DNA from: a bacterium
GTDB lineage: Bacteria; UBA3054
Assembly (NCBI GenBank): GCA_017538635.1
Contig: JAFYIM010000023.1
Coordinates: 1-5,052 of the forward strand
DNA: 5,052 nt
Direction of reading: 5' to 3'
Part shown: in pieces, positions 1-5,052 of the stretch
How the letters are laid out: every line of letters begins with the position of its first letter
How positions within the stretch are numbered: the first letter of the stretch is position 1
Made by a program: the position numbers and the translations under genes
Notes under the pieces: generated by a model
Told to the model about the DNA's origin: nothing
What the model saw: only the letters and a program-made list of their open reading frames with translations
The model's database searches: none

Positions 1-43
1 GCACCTCTTCGTAGTTTTCCCTAATGAATTTGATGTCAAGCAT
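1..43 (-). CDS. serS: Seryl-tRNA synthetase, N-terminal start only (partial, runs off the left edge)
   Basis: Reading the minus strand from the ATG at 41-43 gives MLDIKFIRENYEEV before the window ends. This is the characteristic opening of bacterial seryl-tRNA synthetase (typically M-L-D-I-K-x-I-R-E-N-x-E-x-V), the first strand and turn before the long tRNA-binding coiled-coil arm. The enzyme charges tRNA-Ser (and tRNA-Sec) with serine in the cytoplasm. A GAGG Shine-Dalgarno element lies 5 nt upstream of the ATG. The start is 15 bp after the ddl stop on the same strand, so the gene is probably co-transcribed with cvpA and ddl. Only 14 codons are visible; the call rests on the match of this short N-terminus plus the well-placed ribosome site. 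Class II catalytic motifs lie outside the window. Confidence 0.8.
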   Translation of the reverse strand, partial: MLDIKFIRENYEEV

Positions 44-48
44 AATTG

Positions 49-52
49 CCTC
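49..52 (-). promoter_or_regulatory. Shine-Dalgarno site of serS
   Basis: GAGG on the minus strand, 5 nt before the serS ATG. It lies in the 15-bp gap between ddl and serS and fixes the serS start. Confidence 0.65.
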
Positions 53-58
53 GAAAGG

Positions 59-1075
59 TTATTTATTTTCGGACGACATCGCTTCAGTAAGCATGCCGTC
101 CAGTATTTCCGAAAAAGTAAGCCCGGCGCCCAGGGCGGCCTTCGGCAGGATGGAAGCCTCGGACATTCCGGGAATAGTGTTGGTCTCCAGGGCGTAGATG
201 TCGCCGCGCTCGTTGACGATGAAGTCTGTTCTCGAGACGCCCTGGCAGCGCAGGGCCCTATGACAGACTTCCGCCGCCGCCCTTATGTGGGAACTCAGAG
301 CGTCGCTGATCCTGGCGGGCGTGATCTCTTCGCTCTTGCCCTTGGTGTATTTCGCCTTGTAATCGAAAAGCTCGCCCGTATGGCTGACGATCTCGGTCAC
401 CGGCAGGGCGAAAGGAGAGCCGTCCTTGGTCGCCACGACGCAAGTGAACTCGCGGCCTCTAACAAATTCTTCGAAAAGATAAAGACCTCCGTTCAGCCAG
501 AAGGAGAAAACGTTTTCCTTAAGTTCCTGCTCGCTGTTCAAGAGCCAGAGTCCAAAGCTCGAACCGGAAGCCAGGGGCTTCGCGATGACGGGATACTCGA
601 GCCCGGCGGCTTTGATCTTCTCAAGCGGATCTTCTTTGCTGGAAACTGTAACGCCCTTCGGGATCCTGATCCCGGCGGCGGCGTAAAGAAGTTTTGCGAT
701 ATCCTTTTCCATCGCGACCGCGGAGGCCGTCACGCCGCTGTGCGTGAAAGGAATGCCCAGCGTCGAAAGGAAGCCCTGGAAGCAGCCGTCCTCGCCGCCG
801 CAGCCGTGCAGAGCCAGCATCGCGGCGTCAACCGGCCAGGACAAAACCTCGGTGAAAACTTTCGCGATGTTTTGGGAAGGACGATCCCTCCAATCCGCTT
901 CAGTGGGCGCTTCGTCTTCGCCTAAAAAGCAGGCCGTGCGGTCCTCTTTCAAAATGACCGCCCTGACATTGTATTTTTTCCTGTCGAGCGTTCTGAAAAC
1001 GTTCAGCCCGGATCTCATCGATATGGGCGCTTCCGGACTCCAGCCGCCCATGACCACGATAATGTTCTTTTTCAT
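59..1075 (-). CDS. ddl: D-alanine--D-alanine ligase
   Basis: ATP-grasp ligase that joins two D-alanines in the cytoplasm to make the terminal dipeptide of peptidoglycan precursors. The protein has 338 residues, slightly longer than E. coli DdlB (about 306). Visible motifs in order: the N-terminal MGG-x-S-x-E signature with E15 at the position of the DdlB catalytic-triad Glu; HGCGGEDG at 90-97 followed by Q100-G101; SGV at 113-115; K124 and K166 as likely ATP-binding lysines; the GSS loop at 171-173; the omega-loop YKAKY at 239-243, whose Tyr is typical of D-Ala-D-Ala rather than D-Ala-D-lactate ligases; and the C-terminal catalytic set R282, D284, E297 and N299 followed by IPGM at 301-304. 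Oddities: the usual S-x-E-R-E-V-S reads SPEAPIS, the usual HGPxGEDG has Cys for Pro, and the common KPSxEGSS is KPLASGSS. The start lies 1 bp after the stop of the cvpA-like gene with no strong ribosome site, so translational coupling is likely. All key catalytic residues are present, so an active enzyme is expected. Confidence 0.95.
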   Translation of the reverse strand: MKKNIIVVMGGWSPEAPISMRSGLNVFRTLDRKKYNVRAVILKEDRTACFLGEDEAPTEADWRDRPSQNIAKVFTEVLSWPVDAAMLALHGCGGEDGCFQGFLSTLGIPFTHSGVTASAVAMEKDIAKLLYAAAGIRIPKGVTVSSKEDPLEKIKAAGLEYPVIAKPLASGSSFGLWLLNSEQELKENVFSFWLNGGLYLFEEFVRGREFTCVVATKDGSPFALPVTEIVSHTGELFDYKAKYTKGKSEEITPARISDALSSHIRAAAEVCHRALRCQGVSRTDFIVNERGDIYALETNTIPGMSEASILPKAALGAGLTFSEILDGMLTEAMSSENK

Positions 1076-1076
1076 C

Positions 1077-1706
1077 CTAGTGACCCCAGACGCCTCTTTC
1101 GTCCTCGTCGTATTCCTCTTCCTCCTCCTCTTCCTTTGCGGAAGATATTCCCCAGATATGGCCGCCCGGCAGAATGGTCGCGGTCTTTGGGAATTTCCTG
1201 ACCGTCCAGTCGATCACGGCAAGGGAAACGGAGTATCCCTGCGAGGACTGCAGAATGGCGTCGTATTTTTCCAAGCCCTCTTCGTTTGCCTGGGAAACGA
1301 CAAAAGTCCTCGACCAGATCAACCCCACGCAGAGCATCACGCAAAGGAACATTCCTACGGCCGCGCCGCAGAGCATGCCCAAAAAGCGGTCGCTGAACTT
1401 AAGGTCCAGGGCGTTCATAAGTTTTCTCTTCACAAACTCCGCCAGAGACGTCAGGGTGAAGTAGAGGATGAGGATCAGAAGCAGCCCCGCCACGAACTTC
1501 GAAGTCAAAAGCGTCACCAGGAAGTTCCCTTCCCAGGGATGGGTCAGCTCTTTAAGCTCCCCTAGGCACGGGTCGAGGAACAAGACGACCAGCCAGATCG
1601 ACAGAAAGAGCGAAAAGAAGGTTATGAGGGGCGAAAGCACGCCGCGCATGACGCCGATCGTCATGCAGAGCACGAGTAAAAGCAGTAAAATTATATCCAG
1701 ATACAT
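1077..1706 (-). CDS. cvpA: CvpA-family membrane protein with a poly-glutamate tail
   Basis: A 209-residue protein with four predicted membrane segments at about residues 3-20, 24-45, 68-86 and 108-131. The opening MYLDII, the G-x-x-R-G turn at 18-22 after the first helix, and the DRFLGMLCGAAVGMF stretch at 106-120 match the CvpA (colicin V production) family of inner-membrane proteins, whose biochemical role is poorly defined but is linked to envelope homeostasis. After the last helix, 130-209 would lie outside the membrane. It ends in a strongly acidic tail: seven Glu in a row at 192-198, then YDEDE. CvpA of E. coli is about 160 residues, so this C-terminal extension is additional. The frame stays open to an ATG at 1848-1850, but I chose the ATG at 1704-1706. 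It gives the normal family N-terminus, whereas the longer form would run through the promoter and overlap the GNAT gene in antisense. It heads the cvpA-ddl-serS operon. Family assignment is fairly secure; function is not. Confidence 0.8.
   Translation of the reverse strand: MYLDIILLLLLVLCMTIGVMRGVLSPLITFFSLFLSIWLVVLFLDPCLGELKELTHPWEGNFLVTLLTSKFVAGLLLILILYFTLTSLAEFVKRKLMNALDLKFSDRFLGMLCGAAVGMFLCVMLCVGLIWSRTFVVSQANEEGLEKYDAILQSSQGYSVSLAVIDWTVRKFPKTATILPGGHIWGISSAKEEEEEEEYDEDERGVWGH
1113..1133 (-). repeat. Seven-codon glutamate (GAA/GAG) run in the cvpA-like gene
   Basis: Seven consecutive Glu codons mixing GAA and GAG, giving a purine-only tract on the coding strand. It encodes the acidic tail of the CvpA-like protein. 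Such triplet runs can vary in length by slippage, though the mixed codons reduce that. Confidence 0.6.
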
Positions 1707-1713
1707 ATATATT

Positions 1714-1742
1714 ATGATACTACAAAAAGGGCTTTGATTCAA
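1714..1742 (-). promoter_or_regulatory. Putative sigma-70-type promoter of the cvpA-ddl-serS operon
   Basis: On the minus strand TTGAAT (at 1737-1742; 4 of 6 to the -35 consensus) and TATCAT (at 1714-1719; 5 of 6 to the -10 consensus) are separated by exactly 17 nt. The expected transcription start, 6-7 nt after the -10, falls at about 1707, next to the cvpA ATG at 1704-1706. No Shine-Dalgarno site is visible there, which fits a leaderless or near-leaderless mRNA. The call comes from consensus matching only. Confidence 0.5.
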
Positions 1743-1770
1743 TGGTGCCGGAAGCCCCTGAAATGCGGGT

Positions 1771-1799
1771 TTGACAAGCAAAAGCAAAATTGCGAAAAT
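1771..1799 (+). promoter_or_regulatory. Putative promoter of the GNAT acetyltransferase gene
   Basis: A perfect -35 consensus TTGACA at 1771-1776 is followed after 17 nt by GAAAAT at 1794-1799 (4 of 6 to the -10 consensus). Transcription would start near 1806, just before the ATG at 1810. The -35 is strong and the -10 weak, so this is tentative. It diverges from the cvpA promoter; the two -35 boxes are about 28 bp apart. Confidence 0.4.
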
Positions 1800-1809
1800 G
1801 ACATCCGTT

Positions 1810-2328
1810 ATGCTGGAAAGAAACCTCACATTAAAGTCAAAACGCCTCACCCTCCGCCCCTTTGCGGAGGAGGATTACCCCGCGGTCAAGGAGATGTTTC
1901 TCGACCCCAAAATTTACGCCACTTACATGATCCCGAATTTCCCGGACGAAGAGGCAATAATTAAGCTCTTCAACAGCTTCAAAAGCGCCTCAGAAAAGCC
2001 CGGGCACTTCGTTTACGCCATCGCGAACGAAAAGGAATTCGTCGGATTTCTCAACTACACGACAGCATCAGGCGACGAGATCGAGATCGGCTACGCCATC
2101 CATTCCCGCCATTGGGGTCTGGGATACGCCACGGAGGCCTTTAAAGCGGCCATAGAGGAGCTTTTCAGGATCGGGTATAGAAAGATAAGGGCCGGCCATT
2201 TCCAGGAGAATCCTGCCAGCAGGAGAGTCATGGAAAAAGCCGGCCTTAAGCCTATCGAATTAGTTGAGACGATCAGCTACCGAGGATCTGATCACGTCGT
2301 CAACTATCTCGAGATAGTCCGCAAATGA
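1810..2328 (+). CDS. GNAT-family N-acetyltransferase (RimJ/RimL-like)
   Basis: A 172-residue acetyl-CoA-dependent N-acetyltransferase, cytoplasmic, acceptor unknown. The N-terminus has the RimJ/RimL-type pattern: L-x-L-x-S-x-R-L-x-L-R-P-F at about 6-18, then the acidic E-E-D. The central strand EIGYAI at 92-97 leads into the pyrophosphate-binding loop HWGLGYATEA at 101-110 (motif A, R/Q-x-x-G-x-G/A type). This is followed by ENPASRRVMEKAGL at 133-146, the motif B helix in which the Asn and the following helix contact CoA. The length is normal for the family. The start is uncertain: a TTG at 1771 and an ATG at 1798 are in frame upstream, and none of the three has a clear ribosome site. I prefer 1810 because it gives the usual family N-terminus and lies just downstream of the putative promoter. 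The gene stands alone on the plus strand, divergent from the cvpA operon and convergent with the GH97 gene. Members of this branch acetylate ribosomal proteins, antibiotics or small amines; the substrate cannot be told from sequence. Confidence 0.88.
   Translation: MLERNLTLKSKRLTLRPFAEEDYPAVKEMFLDPKIYATYMIPNFPDEEAIIKLFNSFKSASEKPGHFVYAIANEKEFVGFLNYTTASGDEIEIGYAIHSRHWGLGYATEAFKAAIEELFRIGYRKIRAGHFQENPASRRVMEKAGLKPIELVETISYRGSDHVVNYLEIVRK
2303..2318. repeat. 16-bp perfect palindrome at the 3' end of the GNAT gene
   Basis: ACTATCTC followed directly by its reverse complement GAGATAGT, inside the last codons of the acetyltransferase gene and 14 bp beyond the convergent GH97 stop. No loop separates the halves, so an RNA hairpin would have a 5-bp stem and a CTCGAG loop. 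There is no adjacent T-run (the nearest is at 2336-2340), so this is not a classical terminator. It may be chance within coding sequence. Confidence 0.4.
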
Positions 2329-2331
2329 TCG

Positions 2332-4692
2332 TTACTTTTTGACCGGTTTAAAGATCGCGACGTAACCGCCGTTGCGGACGGTCTTGATCTCGAGAGTCGT
2401 GTCTTTCGTCACTTCCTCTTCCGCGATGTCTATGGCGCACGCGTCGGTGATGCTGTCTTCTTTGTCGCGGAAGATCTGGGCTTTGTAGGTCACGCCTTCC
2501 TTTAGGAACGTCAAAGGCACGGAATGTTTCTGGGCCATGTCGTCGCCGATCATGCCGATGTACCAGTCGTCGCCGTTCCTGCGGGCGCAGATGTAGAATT
2601 CGCCGATCTTGCCTTGCAAGGGCAGCGTCTCGTCCCAGGTCGCCTTCAGCTGGTCAAGGTATTCGAGGCCGGGCTGACCTTCGTAGTTCTTGGGATTGTC
2701 GCAGAGGCAGATGAGGGGCGTCGGCAGAACAAAGCACAAGGCCAGCTCGTGCGCCCTGGTGCCGATGACCTGCGTCGGGGAGGTCGGCTTGAAATTCTCG
2801 GGCTGCCTGTTGAGGAAGCCGCCGGGCGTCAGGTCGGCCGGGCCCTGGATGTAGCGGGTGAACGGGTAAGAGGCCAGGTTCTTGGGATTGATATTGTCGC
2901 CCCATTTGCTCGCTTCATTGCCCTTTACGCCTTCGCTTGTGATCTGGTTCGGGAAGATGCGGGCGAAGCCGCTGGGCTTGTAAGAGCCGTGGAAGTTGAC
3001 GATCAGATGGTGCTTGGCGGCCGCTTTGACGGTCTTCTCGTACCACTTGACCATCTCCTGGTCGTCCCTATCCATGAAGTCGATCTTCATGCCGCCAATA
3101 GAGCCGAGCTCCTCGTAATAAGCGAAGGCCTTCTCCATCATTCTTTCGATGTCGGCCCAGTGCATCCAGAGGATCAGCTTCACACCTTTCTCTTTGGCGA
3201 AGCGGGCGATCTCGGGGAGATCGACTTTGCCTTCCTGGCCCTTCATGACGTTGTTTCCTTCCCTGCCCATCTGCGGGCTGTACCAGGGATCGTCAACCGT
3301 CGAGTATTCCCAGCCGTGGCGGGAAGCGAAGTCTATTTCCTTCTTGATGGATTCCGTGCAGAGGTTTCTGTTCCAATCGGACCACCAGTTCCAGGTGCAG
3401 CGCCCGGCCTTGATCCAACTGGTGTCAGGGAGTTCGCAGGGAGAAGCGCAGTTCAAGATCATCTGGTTCGTTATGAGATTGAGTTCGCTCTTGCCTATCA
3501 AAGCGAGTCTCCAGGGCGAATGGCGTTCGCCTTTCGTCAGGACAAGGCCCTTGCCGTCGAGCCTCGGGGCAAGCATGGCGCAAAGATAAGGCTTCGCTTC
3601 TACTTTCTTCTCTTCGTAGATCTCAAAAGTCGCATGTCCAAGGTCCGCCTTTTCCGCATCGACGCCGCAAAGGCCTTTCAGCTCTTTGTATTTCCCATCG
3701 AGTTTAAGCTTGATATAACCGTTGGCGTGGCTGCCGAAACCAGATTTAAAAGTCTTTTGTCCTATCTTTAGTGGATTGCCGTCCACGCTCTTATTGATGC
3801 CCAGTTCGCCCCAGCCTTCCTCGTGCGCGGCGATGAATTCTTCCGTCACGGGGACTTTTTTGCCGGCTTCGTCAACAAGTATTAGCCCAACCCAGTCGGC
3901 GTGGCAGTGGCTGACGTCGCCGTCCACAAAGTGACAAAGCGTTACGGCCTGCTTACCGCTAACGTCAAGCTTGAAGGATTTGGCTTCGTCACGGCCTGTC
4001 ATCTTGCCGCTGGAATAGAGTTTTTCGCCGTCAATTTTCACGCCGTTGCCGAAATATAGTCCGGCCCAGTCCCTGAGGTCCGTCTCGGTCAGAGCCAAAG
4101 CAAAATTTTCGCCTTTCACGAGAAGCGGGCAGCCGCAGATGGAGCCCTTGGGGATCGTGCTGACGGTCGCTTTGGTGGATTCCTTTTCCTGGGAGGTACG
4201 GAAACCGTAGTCGGCGTACCAGCATTCGTAATCCTTGTCAAAGAGGTAGTCCGTCTTGTCTTTCGTGACGACGTACTCCTCCTCGGGATCATTGGGCGTT
4301 ATGGTATAGCGGAAAGCCAAGCCTTCGTCATAAAGACGGAAAACGAGCCCCACTTCCCTCTTCGGGAAATCCGCTTTCAATTTCACGGTGTACTGATTGC
4401 AAAGATCGTGATATTCCTTCTGGATGCCTATTGGCTGCTGCCACTTTTCGTCGATCTTTTCCCTAAGGACCGCGACGATCTCCAGTTTCTCCGGCCAGGC
4501 TTGGTCCTCGAAATCAAGTCCGAGTTCGCCGGACAGAAAAGACTTTTCGCCGTTGACGCTCAAAGCGTAGGTGAGTTTTTCCCCGTCTCCCAATTCGACT
4601 TTGACGTTGCCGTTGGGAGATGTCATGGTTTGGCATTCTGCGCAAGCGCAGATGCTAAGGAGCGATATGAGCGCGGCGATGCGAATTTTCAT
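2332..4692 (-). CDS. Secreted retaining-type GH97 glycoside hydrolase (alpha-galactosidase-like) with inserted NPCBM-like domain
   Basis: A 786-residue exported enzyme predicted to hydrolyse alpha-glycosides (alpha-galactosides most likely). Residues 1-18 are a Sec signal peptide (K2, R4, hydrophobic core, A-C-A before E19). Residues about 22-212 and 368-432 form the GH97 N-terminal beta-sandwich, including E203 in T-E-T-D-L-R-D-W, the likely counterpart of a SusB calcium ligand, and PWRLALIG at 393-400. The (beta/alpha)8 barrel starts at W434-N-W-W and runs to about 690. It carries KIDFMDRDDQ at 536-545, VNFHG at 565-569 and EGVKGNE at 587-593. D538 and E593 are 55 residues apart, as are the nucleophile and acid/base of retaining BtGH97b. 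The position of the inverting SusB base Glu is G569. The C-terminal beta domain spans about 691-786. Residues about 213-367 are an extra NPCBM-like domain. About twenty cysteines are present, many for an exported enzyme. The start is the ATG at 4690-4692, with GAGAGG 7 nt upstream; an ATG 18 nt earlier lacks a ribosome site and would spoil the signal peptide. It lies 26 bp after dinG, probably co-transcribed. Confidence 0.92.
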   Translation of the reverse strand: MKIRIAALISLLSICACAECQTMTSPNGNVKVELGDGEKLTYALSVNGEKSFLSGELGLDFEDQAWPEKLEIVAVLREKIDEKWQQPIGIQKEYHDLCNQYTVKLKADFPKREVGLVFRLYDEGLAFRYTITPNDPEEEYVVTKDKTDYLFDKDYECWYADYGFRTSQEKESTKATVSTIPKGSICGCPLLVKGENFALALTETDLRDWAGLYFGNGVKIDGEKLYSSGKMTGRDEAKSFKLDVSGKQAVTLCHFVDGDVSHCHADWVGLILVDEAGKKVPVTEEFIAAHEEGWGELGINKSVDGNPLKIGQKTFKSGFGSHANGYIKLKLDGKYKELKGLCGVDAEKADLGHATFEIYEEKKVEAKPYLCAMLAPRLDGKGLVLTKGERHSPWRLALIGKSELNLITNQMILNCASPCELPDTSWIKAGRCTWNWWSDWNRNLCTESIKKEIDFASRHGWEYSTVDDPWYSPQMGREGNNVMKGQEGKVDLPEIARFAKEKGVKLILWMHWADIERMMEKAFAYYEELGSIGGMKIDFMDRDDQEMVKWYEKTVKAAAKHHLIVNFHGSYKPSGFARIFPNQITSEGVKGNEASKWGDNINPKNLASYPFTRYIQGPADLTPGGFLNRQPENFKPTSPTQVIGTRAHELALCFVLPTPLICLCDNPKNYEGQPGLEYLDQLKATWDETLPLQGKIGEFYICARRNGDDWYIGMIGDDMAQKHSVPLTFLKEGVTYKAQIFRDKEDSITDACAIDIAEEEVTKDTTLEIKTVRNGGYVAIFKPVKK
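3592..4056 (-). other. NPCBM-like carbohydrate-binding domain, halves in swapped order, inserted in the GH97 N-domain
   Basis: Part of the GH97 protein (residues about 213-367). Residues 213-275 resemble the second half of an NPCBM module: a V-x-x-D-G-E-K-L-Y-S-S-G strand pair, M-T-G-R-D, SFKLDVSGKQAVTL, and F-V-D-G-D-V-S-H-C-H-A-D-W, corresponding to the family D-G-D-G...D-H-A-D-W. Residues 286-367 resemble the first half: G-W-G-x-x-x-x-N-K-S-V-D-G-N-P-L-K-I, then K-S-G-F-G-S-H-A-N-G-Y-I, KLDGKYKELKGLCGVD and GHATFEIYEEKK. In ordinary NPCBM modules these halves come in the opposite order. The whole unit replaces the loop between A-G-L-Y-F and L-C-A-M-L-A-P-R, which are nearly adjacent in plain GH97 proteins. 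The match is to remembered family patterns, not to a computed profile. Confidence 0.7.
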
Positions 4693-4699
4693 AAATTTA

Positions 4700-4705
4700 C
4701 CTCTC
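4700..4705 (-). promoter_or_regulatory. Shine-Dalgarno site of the GH97 gene
   Basis: GAGAGG on the minus strand, 7 nt before the ATG at 4690-4692. It selects this start over the ATG at 4708-4710. Confidence 0.75.
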
Positions 4706-4718
4706 GTCATGTGGTTTT

Positions 4719-5052
4719 TTATTTTTGTTTTTTTATATTTTCAAGAAAATATTGCGCGGAGTCAAGCACGGTCTTGAAGGGACCGATGAATCTCTGGCAG
4801 TCGGGAAGCGAGCCGAGGAAAGTCTTTCCGTAGCTTTTCCTAAGGATGCGGTCGTCTAAGATCGTTACTATCCCGTAGTCGGAGCTGCTTCTTACCAATC
4901 TGCCGAAGCCCTGTCTGAGCTTGATGACGGCCTGCGGGACGGAGTAGTGCGCGAACGACGTCACGCCCTTCTTCTCCAGTTCCTCGCACCTGGCTTCCTG
5001 TATAGGTTCCGTCGGCACGGCAAAAGGAAGCTTAGTTAGGATGATGGAGCGC
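4719..5052 (-). CDS. dinG: DinG-type ATP-dependent DNA helicase, C-terminal end (partial, runs off the right edge)
   Basis: The last 111 residues of an XPD/DinG-family superfamily 2 helicase; the frame is open to the window edge, so the 5' part lies outside. Visible are I-I-L-T-K-L-P-F-A-V-P-T-E-P (typical DinG strand and loop), a Y-S-V-P-Q-A-V-I-K-L segment, and motif VI Q-G-F-G-R-L-V-R at 4890-4913 with the arginine finger. These are followed by D-Y-G-I-V-T-I-L-D-D-R-I and Y-G-K-x-F-L-x-S-L-P, the standard end of the family. DinG proteins are 5'-3' helicases acting on R-loops, G-quadruplexes and stalled forks. The Walker motifs and iron-sulfur cysteines cannot be checked here. An internal GTG at 5016-5018 is not a real start, since the family sequence continues upstream of it. 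The C-terminus ends in a Lys-rich tail. The GH97 gene follows after 26 bp. Confidence 0.88.
   Translation of the reverse strand, partial: RSIILTKLPFAVPTEPIQEARCEELEKKGVTSFAHYSVPQAVIKLRQGFGRLVRSSSDYGIVTILDDRILRKSYGKTFLGSLPDCQRFIGPFKTVLDSAQYFLENIKKQK

Noticed and set aside
260..1565. Two overlapping plus-strand open frames opposite ddl and the cvpA-like gene
   Set aside because: Low-complexity, Arg/Gly-rich or Lys/His-rich products with no family resemblance; they are antisense shadows of well-supported genes.
1707..1850. A 48-residue N-terminal extension of the CvpA-like protein from an ATG at 1848-1850
   Set aside because: It would read through the divergent promoter region and into the GNAT gene, and it adds residues before the normal family N-terminus MYLDII.
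2303..2318. Palindrome as an intrinsic terminator for either convergent gene
   Set aside because: The stem is only about 5 bp once a loop is allowed, and no T-run follows directly on either strand.
2524..3771. Long plus-strand open frame of 415 codons opposite the GH97 gene
   Set aside because: It is wholly antisense to a gene with clear catalytic motifs, has no recognisable domain and no ribosome site, and is explained by codon bias of the real gene.
4693..4710. Upstream ATG at 4708-4710 as the GH97 start
   Set aside because: No ribosome site precedes it, and it would place six extra residues before a normal signal peptide; the ATG at 4690-4692 has a GAGAGG site at good spacing.
4719..5018. 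A complete 99-residue protein starting at the GTG at 5016-5018
   Set aside because: The same frame continues upstream to the window edge with typical DinG sequence (I-I-L-T-K-L-P-F-A), so this is the tail of a longer helicase.

Overview
The window is a compact stretch of bacterial chromosome with moderate GC content and very little intergenic DNA. Shine-Dalgarno sites precede serS and the GH97 gene, and there is a Sec-exported glycoside hydrolase of a family most common in Gram-negative polysaccharide degraders. Visible Shine-Dalgarno use argues against Bacteroidota. A PVC-type bacterium (Lentisphaerota, Kiritimatiellota or Verrucomicrobiota) is a reasonable but weak guess. No mobile element, CRISPR array, tRNA or rRNA was seen.

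Left part (1-1706, minus strand): a probable three-gene operon reading cvpA-like -> ddl -> serS. The CvpA-like membrane protein ends 1 bp before the D-alanine--D-alanine ligase start. The ligase ends 15 bp before the start of seryl-tRNA synthetase, of which only the first 14 codons lie in the window. The operon mixes envelope functions (membrane protein, peptidoglycan precursor synthesis) with translation. A good sigma-70-like promoter sits so close to the cvpA start codon that the transcript would be nearly leaderless.

Middle (1707-2328, plus strand): a short divergent promoter region, then a RimJ-like GNAT N-acetyltransferase whose stop lies 3 bp from the stop of the convergent gene on its right.

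Right part (2332-5052, minus strand): the C-terminal end of a DinG-type ATP-dependent helicase (cut by the window edge), followed 26 bp later by a secreted glycoside hydrolase family 97 enzyme. The GH97 catalytic residues match the retaining (alpha-galactosidase-like) branch rather than the inverting SusB branch.

The most notable observation is inside the GH97 protein. About 155 residues are inserted in a loop of its N-terminal beta-sandwich domain, and they look like an NPCBM carbohydrate-binding module with its two halves in swapped order, i.e. a circularly permuted and domain-nested NPCBM.
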